From Notospermus geniculatus (Eukaryota; Nemertea; Pilidiophora; Heteronemertea; Lineidae), in NCBI GenBank assembly GCA_002633025.1, contig NMRB01000371.1, forward strand, positions 270,011-334,010: a DNA stretch of 64,000 nt, given 5' to 3'. Shown here piece after piece: positions 8,838-21,869 of this stretch (positions are counted from its first letter, which is position 1; each line of letters begins with the position of its first letter). Below the pieces are notes generated by a model, which was not told where the DNA came from, did not search any database, and was given only the letters and a program-made list of their open reading frames with translations. The position numbers were made by a program, and so were the translations under genes.

Positions 8838-11558
8838 TTGGGAATTCCGAAGTGTATTGAGCCTCAGGATGTGCAAATACTCATTGGCATGGATCATCCG
8901 GAAGCTCATCTGCAATTAGAAGTTCGTCACGGTACATCTGATCAGCCATACGCAGTCAGCACGATGCTCGGTTGGTCTCTCATGGGCGTTGATTTTGGAA
9001 AAGCAGGCGAGGCCTCGGCGGTGAATGTGATGACGGAGCGCAACCTCAACGAACAGTCGAATCAATTCTGGAGCACAGAATCGTTCGGCGTTAGGTATGA
9101 CTACAGGAAGCCCACCTCAATTGAGGATAGGAAGTCAGAGAAGATGTTAAAGGAAACTACCTCGTTGATAGATGGCCACTACCAGGTGGGAATGTTGTGG
9201 AGGGACCCTGAGTCATCTCTGCCCAACAACCTAGCTGCAGCGAAACGTCGTTATGATCTCGTGATGAAGCGTTTCAATCAGGATGAGGAATACGCGAAAC
9301 TTTACCAGAAGACTTTACAGGGTTATGTAGACGAAGGATATGCTAGAATGATGTCAGCGGATGAGATCGCGTCGAGTTCTAAACGTACGTGGTATCTTCC
9401 ACATCACGGAGTCGTCAGTCCTCGAAAACCAGGTCGAGTGCGTGTAGTGTTTGATGCCGCAGCCGAATACCAAGGACATTCGCTTAATCAGTCTCTGATG
9501 TCAGGACCTGACTTATTGAACAACTTGTTCGGTGTTATTCAACGATTCCGTCTCTATGATGTTGCTCTGGTGGCCGATATACAGGCTATGTATCATCAGG
9601 TCCGTGTACTTCCCGATGATCGAGATTCCCTCCAATTCCTCTACAAAGCAGATCTTAGTCGACCGGGAGAACCAGATACGTATAAGATGAAGTCTCATAT
9701 TTTTGGAGCGGCGTGTTCACCTGCATGTGCCATGTACGCATTGCAACAAACAGCTTTGGACAACTCTGATTCGTTTTCTGAAACTGCAGTTACAGCCATG
9801 CGCAAGGATGTCTACATGGACGATTTGGTTAAATCAGTTGAAAGAAATCAGGAAGCGTTTAGTCTACCTGGAGAATTGATAAGACTTGGAAAGAAAGGAG
9901 GATTCAAGTTTAGAGACTGGTTTGACTTATCAAACGATTTACAGGTCTTAGCGGAGATTGAAGAGTCAGATCTGACCAAGGGAGGAATCGATTTTGAGAG
10001 TGGCACACTTCCCACTCACAGAACGCTAGGAATACGCTGGGATGCTCAGGACGATGTGTTTCAGTTCGTATACGAAGTAAAGAACACTGCAAAAACTAAA
10101 CGAGGAGCTGTGAGCGTCATGAGTTCGGTTTTTGACCCCTGCGGATATTTAGCTCCGTTCGTCATCCGGGCGAAAATCCTAGTTCAACAACTGTGGAAAG
10201 CAAACTTAGATTGGGATGAACTCCTACCGGAAAATCTATTGCAAGTTTGGTCATCATGGCTTGATGAACTTTGTGAGTTGGGCCATGTTAGGATTCCAAG
10301 ACATCATCAGAGCTTCTCAACGTTTGTGACGGCGGTCGAATTACACCTCTTCAGTGATGCGTCGGAGGTCGCTTTTGCTGCAGTTGCATACCTACGATAC
10401 GAAAGTGCAGATGGGAAAATAGTATGTTCGTTTCTCGCTTCTAAGTCGCACGTGGCACCCGTGAAACATCAATCCATTCCAAGACTCGAACTTCAAGGAG
10501 CTTTGCTGTCCGCACGCTTGGGAAGATTGTTACAAGAAGAACTGAGACTCTCATTCACACGCCGAGTGTATTGGACAGACTCTGAGGTCGTCTTGAAATA
10601 TCTACAAAACGATTCTAAACGATTCAAACCTTTTGTGGCCAACAGGGTTGCAGAAGTTTTAGATCTTACGAGCCAGGAGGAGTGGTTTCATGTACCAACG
10701 CAGTTGAATCCGGCAGATTGCTGCACCAGAGGAATGAAAGCCAAAACGTTGACCCCTGACAGTCTATGGTTTCAAGGACCATCGTTTCTTCAACAACAAG
10801 AAGTCAGTTGGCCTGTACCTAAGACATTACCAGCCCCTGACCTCGACATGGAGGTTACTGAGGTTAGAAAAGTTGACGCAGTTGAAGCTGTTGTGTATAA
10901 CACCACGGATGCTGAGAAACAGGGATCTGAAAGTACAAAGTCGAAGCCGGTCTTTGATGTGACGAGGATCATTGACAAAGACAAGTTTTCTTCGTGGAGC
11001 GCACTGGTCAAGAAGACAGCGTGGATTCAGAGAGCATTGCGGAACTTTACTGCAGTCGTTCCCCGTCTACAACAGACTGTTTGTAAAGAGCCCAACTTGA
11101 CACCAGAAGAATATCAAGATGCGACTCTTCAGTGGGTCCGAGCTGCTCAGAAGGACTGTTTCCATGAGGAATTAGAATCACTCAAGGAAGGGCAACCTGT
11201 TGATCGCAAGAGTCGTCTTCTTCATTTGTCGCCATTTTATGATGCGGACACTCACTGTTTGAACTGTTTCCTTTGCTATCTCAGGAAGGTCAAACCTCGT
11301 ATTCCAATGATGGCGGATCTACCAAAGTGCCGCGTTGATGCTGCTCAAGGTCCATTTTACTACTGCGGTGTAGACTACTGGGGGCCTATGCTGGTGAAAT
11401 TCTACAGAAAGCGGACAAATATTAAACGCTGGGGATGTCTTTTCACGTGTCTTTCCACTCGCGCAGTTCATCTCGAGTTGGCGGAGTCATTAGAGACTGA
11501 TGAATTTATCATGTGTTTGAGAAACTTCATAGGACGACGAGGACATTGTTGTATCTGA
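8838..11558 (+). pseudogene. BEL/Pao pol: RT, RNase H, truncated integrase
   Basis: A 906-codon frame carries the end of the protease, then reverse transcriptase (VADIQAMYHQ near residue 244, YMDD at residue 326), the A17-peptidase-like connection, RNase H (HLFSDASE near residue 505, IPRLELQGALL, YWTDSEVV) and part of the integrase (CGVDYWGP near residue 845). YMDD, ELQGALL and the A17-type middle identify BEL/Pao rather than Gypsy. Two deletions hit integrase. One joins LSPFYDADT directly to NCFLC, removing most of the zinc-binding region. The other, at 11546, removes about 220 bp that copy 2 keeps (24137-24357), including the second Asp and the Glu of the catalytic triad. The RT part looks intact, but the element cannot make functional integrase. 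Confidence 0.92.
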
Positions 11559-12034
11559 TTCCGTTCTACGTACCGCTCTGATCGAGGTCGAGGGTGTACT
11601 GAATAGCAGACCTCTTGACACACAACAGTTCTGATCCGAATGACTTCACGGCGCTTACACCAAATCATTTCTTGTTGGGACGCGCTGATAATAAAGTGCC
11701 ACCGACCGCTTGCCAAGACCGAGAGATAAACAGCAAGAAGAGGTGGCGACAGTGTCAAGTTCTGGCGGATCGGGTTTGCCGTCGATGGAAACGTGAATAT
11801 TTACCTCAGTTGACCGCCAGAGAACGATGGAAAACAGACAACAAATCGGCTACAGTCGGTAGCTTAGTAATGCTCGTGGATGAGGATCTCCCCAGAGGAC
11901 GCTGGGAATTAGGTCGAATTGATGCTGTATACCCCGGAGACGATGGTAAAGTACGCGCGGTAGATGTTCGAACGGCGAGGAGCACTTTCGGCCGCCCTGT
12001 AGCGAAAGTGTGCATTCTGGAGGAGGACTAATTC
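11559..12034 (+). pseudogene. BEL/Pao integrase C-terminus, copy 1 (out of frame)
   Basis: This is the C-terminal, DUF5641-like region (LTPNHFLLGR, RWRQCQVLADRVCRRW, LPRGRWELGRI), readable at 11615-12031. It is disconnected from 8838-11558 by the 220-bp deletion and by an extra T near 11618 compared with copy 2 (AGACCTCTTGAC versus AGACCTCTGAC). The stop is at 12029-12031. Otherwise it is almost identical to 24357-24843. Confidence 0.85.
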
Positions 12035-12165
12035 AGTGTAGTGTGAAAGACCCTAGAGTGAAGTGCTAGCAACCTCTCCTCTAGGGCAGCTTTAATCATC
12101 ATCAATTCTAATCAGATAATTCAAGGATTATGACAGGTTTGCGTTAACTTATGTGGAAGTTATAG
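12035..12165 (+). repeat. BEL/Pao 3' untranslated segment, copy 1
   Basis: Matches 24844-24973 (GACCCTAGAGTGAAGTGCTA...), the sequence that follows the second pol copy. Similarity stops abruptly near 12165 at TTATGTGGAAG, the left boundary of the 11.6 kb foreign block. Confidence 0.75.
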
Positions 12166-15100
12166 TCGGGTCAAAATACGAAACACCCCTAACAAATTGC
12201 AACAAAACGTTTTTTGGTGGTTTATTGTACTATTGAATATGGGGAATAACATATTGAAAATCGCACAAAATCGCACCCAGGGAAAAGTAGAAATCCGTTG
12301 CCATAGCAACCACACCTATTTTTCATTAAAAATGGCTTTTGCCTCACATTTTCACTAATTTTGGTTGTTTTTTTCACAAAGTTTTTGGACAATCATATAC
12401 ATCATCCAACTCACATTTTCTGGTATATCGCGTATTTCCTCTACTTTCCTGGTTACCATGGCAACGGTTTTTTTTCAATTCTAATGAACTTTACTACTCT
12501 CTTGTCACCAAGAATATCTGAAGGTCTTAATATGTAGTTATGCTTTCCCATCCATGAAATAAAGTTTCTTCATGACGCAAGAGATGACGTTGTATCACGT
12601 GGCGTCATAACGTCATGCCTTAACGCTCTTGCCTGTTGAATCTGAAACCAGAATCCAAGAGTCACATTCAATAACATTTTGTGCTGATTTTGACATGTCT
12701 GCTCCTTGGCCAAAAGCCAACCACGAGGTTTACCTTCGGCTGCTTCCGGAATAATCTGCGTCATGACTTCGTTTTTTCCAGGAAATGATTCCAAGCAATC
12801 GGCAGTGGCGACATCTGTACCAACCAATGGCACTATTGTCTGCCTCTGGATACATCGTGCCCGGGGTTTTTGATATGTCATTGCCAGCTTCAAACTAGTA
12901 TTATGTCAAAGTGCGTTGATCGATTGAAATGAAACGTAGGGCGGTGATAGACGAGATAATCTATTTTACAATGCAAGTTAAATCAGTGGAATCCGTCGAA
13001 TACGAACAAAGTTATGAGGGCTAGAAGAGGACAAGTCGGGGAATATTGAAATCACCAGTGAGAAGTTTATAGTTTCTTTTATTAGTTTATGGTCATATGT
13101 ATACTGAGTGGCGCCCGTCTGTGTGTATGTGTGTATGTATGTGTGTCGTCCGTTAAACTGGAACGTTTCGCAACCACAAAGCCCAGGGGTCATGAAAGTT
13201 GGTGAAGGGGTAGGCTTTAGGAAGGACTCGAAACAGGACCAAAATTTTTTTGCGATCTGACCTACATTCTGCTCTCCAGGGGGCATTTGAATTTCCCGCG
13301 ACAGTTACACTGACATGGATGCTCTTTTGTTCATTGAATGAGGAATAATGGGAAAGGTGGTGGTGGTGCTTGCACAAAGTGAATTGAGATGAAAATACCC
13401 TATGATAATCGCATAAAAGCTCTCTGATCATACACAGTCGCCTTATAAAATAATACATGCGTGGTATTTTAGAGTCATCAATCAATAACTAAAAGTATTT
13501 TGCACCAAAAACTACACGAGTAGGTTCAAAATATGACGATTATTAGGAAAAAAATCACAATGATCGAACCGATCAATGGCGATCTCGGCATCATGCACGT
13601 CATTCCAAGTCTTCGTCTCGGGCTGCTTTCATAGCGTGCTGCCTTAAAGCGATGTATATGGGCGGTTATGAGTGCAAAATAGAGACGACCAAAACGAGAA
13701 CAAAGAGGTTCCAAAACGAGAACAAACAACCATGCAGAGGACACTTTTTCTGCAAGACGAAGACATTGTTTTGCATAAAGATTATATCTTTAATACGTCA
13801 TAACATGTCTTGCATGGAGACAATTTTTATGTTGTTGAGCACAAACAATCTACGAGACGAAATGAAGACAGCATGCACCACGAAAAGGACGTTGCGAGAC
13901 GAAGACAACAGGTCGCGTCGCTGTTTTCTCACTGTTGAGAAGTGTTGTTTTCAGCTTGATTTTTTTTTTAAAACCGAATTTCCGTTTACTACGTAGAGTA
14001 AGATAATATGTGGTAGGTCATCGGCATGAATATTAGTGAGGTTGAGAACCGCCTACTTATCCTTATCCCGATCCTGAAATGGATTCATTAAGCCAAATAC
14101 GTCATCAATTTTGTGGTTGAATAAATTTTCGATACGTTGAGCTACATTTCCCACAATAGATAAGTTCGCTCAATAGCAACCGCTTACAATAAACCTATCC
14201 TGATCGACCCCTTTTTACGTAATACATCAAAAAACACTGATTTCTCCAATTTTATATTTACAAAACACAGTGAAAAGTGTATCGAAGCCTTCCCAAAACT
14301 TTAGGCTCCTGAAAAGGAGACGTGAAATTCCCCAACGTTCTTGGGTATTGCAGAAACTGAATTTTATTTCTGTCAAATCCATTTATAACTGCTTGTTCAG
14401 TATAGGTCGTGACGCATTCTGATCACCCAATATACATCGCGACCCCTGGTAGCAGTATTGCGTACCAGGGGCCTTATTCACGAAGAGATCGCAAATATTT
14501 GCGTTGCGATGGGTTTGCGTGCACGCAAATTATGCGATGCGTGGTATTCATGAAGATTTGACTTGCAGACGGTATGAAATTGGCAAAATAATCACTCAAA
14601 TTTAAGAAGGTGGCTATTCATTGAGCCTGGCTTGCTAAATTTGGGTAACACGTCGAGCTGCTGCCCTCCTTGTCCTGAACCAGGTCATTAATTCCATGGC
14701 TTTGTGTTCGGTTGGCTTAGTGCAAAGGATGAGACAACTTTAACCACGAGGTCGGGGGTTCAATTCACCTGGAGGCCAAATTGTTTTCTTTTTCACAAAA
14801 ATATTGGAAGTTCTTGAAATAATTACCGGTAATGTAATGAAATAGTATTTGGGCACTGGCTTGGTAAACCATCCATTCTAAGACATTATGAAATAAATAT
14901 TGGTAAAAGGGACTTCGTCGGAGTTACTGGTAGGCCCCTATGCACCTTTCAGAAAAAGTTCCAGAACTAGCAAATTAACTTGTCCTTGATTAGGCAACAA
15001 GAGTAGAGAAAACTTGCTGTTTTCATTGAACTAAGTAAATATTGCCAACAGGAAAAAAATCTGAGCTCCCGACTTACTAAGCAGGCAAAGAAATATAGGA

Positions 15101-15774
15101 TCTAGTTGCAAAGAAACACTTTTAGATGAGACAATTTGCCAGGATAAGAAATGTGGATTAGAGTTCATTAATTCTGTAGGCCTATACAGTTCGGGACGTA
15201 TCAAACTACATAGAGGGCTGCAATCCAAGCTGATAATTTGTTCCGCCAAACTGCTGCAATTACATGTCACATGAAAGAACTGAGTCACTGACGACCTCAG
15301 TTATCCTTGGAGGAATTATACTTGTCAAGTACATGTAATTCAACCAAGCTTACTCCTACCAAATTTACGGTTTGGATTGATGCATAATGAACGGGTTGAA
15401 CGCATCTCAGGTGTGAATTGATCATGTCATGTGAACAACTTCTGAGTACCTGACATGGGTATGAAAGAGATGATCCTACTCCCTGTAAAGTTACCACTAT
15501 AAGCAGCCATACGACCAACAGCATTCTGATCACTTAACATCTGTGGATAAAACTTTTCCGATTTTAACAACAAGCCGTGGACTCTGCCACCCCCCCTCCA
15601 CCACCCCCATGAGGCTTGTTCATTGAGGAGGTAAATTGTTTTCTTTCGAGGCTTTTTGAATGGGAATTTTTGTTCTAGTATTTTGGCAATGTACTGAGGA
15701 GCAAAGTTTCAACAGGGGATATTGGAGACGAGTTTGCAAAGTTTGAAATGATCTCACGTACATGTACCTGGTGC
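12166..15774. other. Foreign DNA inside the BEL element, no gene recognised
   Basis: The stretch contains AT-rich unique sequence, a TGTGTATG microsatellite (about 13120-13145) and a weak tRNA-like SINE head at 14705-14765 (box B-like GGTTCAATTC). At 14470 an inverted-repeat-style end (GGGGCCTTATTCACGAAG) has no visible partner. A minus-strand frame of 107 codons at 12570-12893 matches nothing known to me and has no splice or promoter support. TTACCATGGCAACGGTTTTT near 12452 also occurs in the inverted-repeat arms (near 20547), so part of the first 350 bp may belong to that family. Confidence 0.5.
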
Positions 15775-15777
15775 ATG

Positions 15778-16105
15778 GAATTTGGCCTGCTGGTTGAGGC
15801 AATTCATGCCTCATGCGAGGCTCCGTGGGTTCGAGTCCGGTAGGAAGCAATGTCTTTCACCTTTAGGCATAATAAACCAGTTATTATTATTTGGCACCTC
15901 ATACTATATATTGAACGAGACCCCAAACAATCTCTCTGTCTCTTCAGAAGTTTCTGCTAAAGAAGTGTTCAGCTTGAAAAAGACCCGTTGGGGTCGAAAA
16001 TTCTGGAAGTTGACTTTCTGTACACATGTATTATCATTTTGTGTGTCGTTTCTTGTGCCCGTTCTTTCTTTGGACATCTCCCAGTCTACATTCATAAAAT
16101 AAAAA
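15778..16105 (+). mobile_element. tRNA-derived SINE with central hairpin, copy 1
   Basis: A tRNA-like head lies at 15782-15845 (box A-like TGGTTGAGGCAA, box B GGTTCGAGTCC). A body follows, then the hairpin AAGACCCGTTGGGGTCGAAAA at about 15980, then a tail with TTCTGGAAGTTGACTTTC. The same order of head, hairpin and tail is found in inverse orientation at 29035-29440, so this is one SINE family. No protein is encoded; the 106-codon frame across it is accidental. Confidence 0.65.
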
Positions 16106-16109
16106 GTCA

Positions 16110-18574
16110 AAGCCGTTTCTGTATTTGCCGAAGTGATTACCTGCCGTTAACACCAGCCTTTCAAATGATTGTTCTAGTGCCCTTGGACCTTGCCGTTCAA
16201 TTCACTACAGCTTCAGTTTGTTGATTCAGTAATAAAACTCCTTCCATGTAGTTCTCATTACATATGTATAAATGGTATTTAACTTTTCTACTCCGGGCGA
16301 ACGAGATGACTGTGTCAACCCCGGGGTGTCAACACATTGGTTTGGCAGATAAATGACCGGTTAGGCCAATTTTGTTTAAAAATACACTTACAAAGAGAAA
16401 ATGGCACTTCTCTGCAGAGAGAGGAACACGCAGTCAGACCTGGCTGCCCAGCATAAACCTATTATGAAGGGGGTTCCCTTCCAACCTGTTCAGATTTAAA
16501 GTTAATTATCCGCTATTAATTACTTATGATAGCAATAATATATACATGTATTCTTGTGATAGGCCTGAGAAACTGATGTGTAGAATGTAGAATGTATAGT
16601 TGTAGGCCTATTATTTATTAAGGGGTGTTCATACAGTATTGACCCTTCCTGAGATACAACTTCAAACAACTCCAGTTCACTTTTCATGCCTCGCCATTTC
16701 AATTAGTGCCATTTACCTTGAATTTGATACTGAGATCATGGACAAAAATCAACATTTTTTCACAGTGTTCTCTCGGGGGAAGTGGTCGCTAAAAGGCGAC
16801 TTTGTATAGCCTGTGGAGGTGATAAAACGATGGACGGATGGCCTCTCGCACACACAAAAACTGGAACACTCTCACGGCGATTTCGACTGTCCCATCCGCC
16901 CAAAAACACCGTTTGTCGAGTCTGGGGGGGGGGGCGGAGGGGGTTTATTTCACATTCCAAACAGACGGACAAAAATGCTCTCTGCACTTCGTTACCCTAC
17001 ATTTGTAAATGGCACTCAGTGAAACGGCGAAACGCTGCTTCCATCGAAATGTCCAGGGATACCAGTGTGTAGTGCAAAGAGTAATATAGAGCGTGCTACA
17101 TTGAAGGCCCATTCTCAGAAAAACTGCACATATCCATTTTCATTGACATCGACGTTTCAATGAAATTAGCCAATGCAGTATATTTACGGCAAAATAACTT
17201 TAACAACCTGTGAAAAAATTTGGGTCGTCAAAAACACCTTTTCCTCTCCTCAACATGTTCAATCACACTCCCCAATGTAAGTTCAACTTAACGTGGCCAA
17301 GCTGAATCGAACAAACTAATTTGGCAGGCTACATGAACATGATCTCTTTAAGTGGGGTATACAAAAATGTACTGTTTTTGTAATCCCTTTTCGGGCGGAT
17401 TTATAAACATGTTTTAATACCAGGTATTTGGATATAGCCCTTTGTTCCAATTAAGGGAATTTTGGCCCATACTGTTTGTAAGCCTCCTCTTTGAATTAGG
17501 GCTGCGTTTTTTGCGTTTAGTCAAGGCAGCTGAATGGGCTGAACGAACCCATATTGGCAATGCAAAGATGTGTTGAAGAAAGTTGATTAGGAAAGAGACG
17601 GAGGAATATGCCAAGCTATTCAATCCCCAAGGCCTAACTGTAAACTGATGAAAGCATCAAAGGAAGCCGCCACACAGAAGGCGCAGGCCAAAGAATAAAC
17701 TTGGCCGATGTATTACAGATATCAGTGGCCGCGAGATAGTAGTGTACGTGATATGAGAGCATCATCATTTGTTTCACCGAAATGCAGCTATGATTGGAGA
17801 AATTTTAATCTGACCATATTACTCCAAGCCGCTGGAAGCATGACATGCCTCTTCGTGTACCGTATGCTTGGAGGAATTTTTCTGACACTATTAATCCAAG
17901 CTGAAAACATGGGAGAATTTTACTGACACTCGCTCCAAACGGAAAACATGACATGCCTCTTACATGTAGTGTATGCTGCTGCTGGGTATTGCTGTGTACA
18001 TGTACACTAAAGTATAGGATACACAGTCTAAGGTGTGAACTGGTGAAGCGTGGTAACACCTCCGCGTTCTCAAAAATCCACGGTACAACTAAATACAAAG
18101 ACCACGGATAACTACAAAACAATATCGGAGTAACACAGAATTAGAATAGAATCATTAGTGTCATTAAACGATTATTAATTATTCGTAATAATAACTCTCG
18201 GCTGGGGTGGATGAATTATCCTTCAGCACACTAAAAACTTTGGAGTCCATTCATGAGTAGCTAGTTCGTTATTCTAAACCACCTTGGTCACAGTGAGCCT
18301 TGTTTTCAATGGATAATGCATTAGCCTCGTTTTAACCACACCGGGCTTTGGTGTCGCAACCAAAACCGCCGACCATGTGTTTCTCGCTTCACGAGCATTC
18401 AGAGAGGCGGTGCAGAGAATATGGGCGAGATTTATACTCACTGACCTATCCCAAGAATGTTTTGTATCATAAGCTACACATCCTGCGGAAAATCCGTTGA
18501 AGAAAGCGCCCTGCTGTCTCATTTCGGCTCCTGCAGCTTATTGGGCCTAGCGCTGCACACCGATGTACACGATG
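16110..18574. other. No gene recognised; G-rich tract
   Basis: Mostly unique AT-rich sequence. A G-rich tract at 16923-16947 (a run of 12 G, then GGAGGGGG) could form a quadruplex. At 17820-17950 a short motif (CCAAGC or CCAAAC followed by GGAAAACATGACATGCCTCTT) is repeated three times with drift. No splice-consistent exon or known domain was found. Confidence 0.45.
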
Positions 18575-18862
18575 TAGGCACGATGTACATGTTGTTACAC
18601 AGTGACGTCGCGTCATCGACGTAGCGTCATCCGCGGAGCCGGATGCCGGGTCGGATAGACCATTCTCAAATTCCCAGATCTGCGCACTTCCTCCGAAATT
18701 TCAACCATGACCTCGATCTGAAACCGGGTGACGTGACGCAATCCATTATTCAGCAATGGTCGAGTCTGACGCAACGTCGNTAGGCACGATGTACATGTTG
18801 TTACACAGTGACGTCGCGTCATCGACGTAGCGTCATCCGCGGAGCCGGATGCCGGGTCGGAT
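18575..18862. repeat. Exact 82-bp direct repeat beside an assembly n
   Basis: 18575-18656 and 18781-18862 are identical over 82 bp (TAGGCACGATGTACATGTTG to GCCGGGTCGGAT). The second copy starts on the base after the ambiguous base at 18780. Exact identity plus the n suggests a join between overlapping reads or haplotypes rather than an old duplication. Confidence 0.8.
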
Positions 18863-18991
18863 TGACTCTGAATATCTCAAAATAGGCCTACTTGCAATCA
18901 AATCGCACTGAACTGAATAGGCCTATGAATGTTAAGTGCCAGAAAGGTTTATGGAAAGGTGGTTTAGAATAGAAATTGATACCTCACTGTC

Positions 18992-19120
18992 GGTATTGGT
19001 CGTCTCACCAAACCCGCTCGGGCGGAGCTGTCATTCCGACCTAAACCCTCGGCGAAGCGCCTCGGGTTTAGGTCTGCATTTTAGCTCCACCCTCGCGGGT
19101 TTGGTGAGACAACCAATACC
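18992..19120. mobile_element. Hairpin MITE, 129 bp, copy 1
   Basis: GGTATTGGTCGTCTCACCAA at the left is answered by its complement at the right end. A second, inner hairpin lies in the centre (CTAAACCCTCGGCGAAGCGCC...). A second copy of the same length lies at 19309-19437. Both are followed by the same 24 bp (TCCAGTTCGGTATC...CCTTAAG), so the mobile unit is larger than the palindrome. Confidence 0.75.
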
Positions 19121-19308
19121 TCCAGTTCGGTATCAATTCCTTAAGTATAAATTCCAAGGCCAGAATGAAAATTTCATTTGATGAAGATGGTTTTGTACAT
19201 AACGAAAATACTTATGTTACGTTATTGCAGCCGTTTCAACTACAATGTAATTAGTCCATTCGTTATCTTTCAGTCCGGAGACGAATGGTTGCCCACAGCA
19301 AAGGAGTC

Positions 19309-19437
19309 GGTATTGGTCGTCTCACCAAACCCGCTCGGGTGGAGCTGTCATTCCGACCTAAACCCTCGGCGAAGCGCCTCGGGTTTAGGTCTGCATTGTA
19401 GCTCCACCCTCGCGGGTTTGGTGAGACAACCAATACC
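19309..19437. mobile_element. Hairpin MITE, 129 bp, copy 2
   Basis: Differs from the copy at 18992-19120 by only a few bases and lies 317 bp away in the same orientation. Left flanks differ (CACTGTC versus AGGAGTC) while right flanks agree for 24 bp, so the outer right end of the unit is near 19461. Confidence 0.75.
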
Positions 19438-20029
19438 TCCAGTTCGGTATCAATTCCTTAAGCCACATTAGAGATCAAAAATTGAGATGCATGGAGCACT
19501 TTACAAAGCATTCCTCAAATTTCTAACAAGAATCAGTAGATTTTCTTAAGACTCAAATTGAAATCCCCTTGAATGAAAAGCAAAAAACACCCAGAGACAT
19601 TATGGTACCGACATACTACCGCACAGCCACGGATAAAACTTTGCTTTGTCGTGCTGGATCACGGCCGTACCTCTTGGCGCTGCGGTTGTGCAACATGCCA
19701 AGCAGAGGCCTAATGTGCATTAATTCCCTTTCCCACCTCGCCTTCCATTTCCGTCGTGGTGTGGTTGGAAGATTGGATCTAATTTGGCCTTTGGTGTGAT
19801 AGGAGAAGTTTGCCATTCTTTCTTTCTTTGAGAAGAGATAATAATCTTGAGAAGAGATAATACTTTTATTTTCTAGTAGTCTAGGCAAGAAATCCAAAAA
19901 TGTGCTGATTTCAGCCGCATGAGGCATTTTTGAAGAAAAGCAAACAAATAGGTTGTTCTGAATGGAAATTTTGTGCTGAACATGAATATCTTGTTTGTGT
20001 TTCCCAAAACTGCCTAATTAGGTTATTAA

Positions 20030-21535
20030 TTAAGGTCAAAGTTTAATTAAGGATAAATTTCATATTTTCACAAAAAATGATTTATTTCACCCCCTGAATA
20101 CAATGGCATAAAGAGTTTTGCAATATATTTCAAAGTAAACCACACAGAGCCTGTCAAATTGTGAAATTTAATGGGAAATTTTTCACTTCTTTTGGGAATA
20201 TCTCCTTAACTATTCGACTTTTTCTATTTTGGTATGCACACTGTTTTTAACAATTGAATGCATCATTGAGAATGATTCTCTGTTTTCTAATCATTGTTTT
20301 AAATCTGAGGGACAGAAGTATGGTATTTGGTTGCATAATTTGTATTAATTAGCACGGTAAAATACCGAGCTAATTACTAATTAGACCCAATAGCCAGTGT
20401 ATGCAATCCTCAATAATCCTCATAGTCCGCGGGCTAGGAGGGGTCCACATGCACCGCCCCATGACCAAACGTTTTTGGTATTTTCTTATTCCCTGTGGTG
20501 TACCCTTTGTGAAAATGTATGCTAACATTAAAAATGTTGGGTCTCATGTTACCATGGCAACGGTTTTTTGACCACACCCATAGGAAAACTAAATTAGTCC
20601 ATAACTTTGCTATTACGTAATCAAATTCAATAAATCTGGCACCGGTATCAACAGACAGGTTTTCATTTACTCTCTCATTTAGGAATGTTAAATCCACCTT
20701 TTCATGGTTTCTGACCCCGTATCTGGCCTTGTAAGGGGTCAAAATTGATGAAATTTAAAATGTAGTTATTGGACCCTGAGACATGACTGGGAAAGATGGC
20801 TATTTCTTAATTTTCTCAGCGTAGTGCTGATACATGTAAGTAAATATTTCCTCCTGTTTTATATGAAGATGGACATGCTGAACACATTTCCAAGACGGCC
20901 ACCCTTTTTAGGGGGCCTAAAGCCCAAGGGATTCACAGTGGGGGGGGGGGGAGAATTCTGATGTCTTCAAATCATATCAACATGGGNCATATCAACACGG
21001 GTATCAAATTAAAGGCCACAGTGAGTACAACAACATGGCATGGGTTTCATCCCCAAAATGTACACTGCAACCCTTGAGGGGGTCAAACAGGGCCACAAAC
21101 CTGCCATTTGACCCCTTCCCACAAGTTCGATGGGGCTGCAGGTGGATGGAAATAACTTATTTCAACATTGCTCTCATAGAGCTCCGCAATGATACCCATC
21201 ATAACACCCTTTGGGTAACAGTTTTCTTGATCATGTTGATCCAAAAAGGGTCCAAATTCAGGATATTGCCTTGGATTGCAAGAGAGGACACAGGTGAATT
21301 TTTCCAACACACCAAATATGGAATCATCAACTTCCCCGAAGTCCCCAAGCTTAATAGCAAATGCTTCCTGGTATTACTGTCGTTTTTTCAGAAGCTTTAT
21401 GCCCTTCACTTTACCCTTGTTCTTGTGCTGTCGCATCTGGTAAACGCATGTAAGCTAAGTGTAGCAGAATACATCTTTTTCCCCAGTGATTTTGCCAACC
21501 CTTTAATGTCAATGCTACAGTTTTTTGCTGGCTAC
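20030..21535. repeat. Left arm of a large inverted repeat
   Basis: The arm is repeated inverted at 22105-23805 with high similarity, including the corresponding homopolymer (G-run near 20941, C-run near 22658). The inner part encodes, on the minus strand at 21083-21520, a decayed copy of the coding sequence on the plus strand of the right arm (LEKFTC, GPFLDQHDQENCYPKGVMMG, SYFHPPAAPSNLWEGVKWQV). The outer end resembles 47560-47610, so it is a dispersed family. One n at 20987. Confidence 0.8.
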
Positions 21536-21869
21536 ATGGAGCAGTGATTCTCATGCAGAGATTCTGAATGATGATGATGATGATGTATTTTTATTTATCC
21601 AAAATTTAGCTACAATGGTAACCAGGGCCGAAGCCGGGGCATTATTGGCAGATTCTGAATGGCCATGAAGTAATCCTCATATGTGACCTGTGACAGCAAG
21701 ATGAATGCGCACAGAACTTAGAAAACCCAAGGTGCACCAATGGATTGTTGATTTCAGGACTGTCTGCCTATTGTGAAATTTGACTTTGTCCATTTCTGTA
21801 ATTGTTCTCTTGTGTCATCTTGGGTCTTGTTTCTGGCGGATTCCATTCATTTTGCCGTCACAGATCACA

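Noticed and set aside
12570-12893. 107-codon minus-strand gene
   Set aside because: No domain, splice sites, promoter or second copy; the length is compatible with chance in 7 kb of unassigned DNA.
15970-16005. Hammerhead ribozyme core (CTGA-like, hairpin, GAAA) in the SINE hairpin
   Set aside because: At 30972 the match CTGAGGA...GAAA has an extra A before stem II, and no paired stem I/III or cleavage triplet is visible. The other copies lack CTGANGA.
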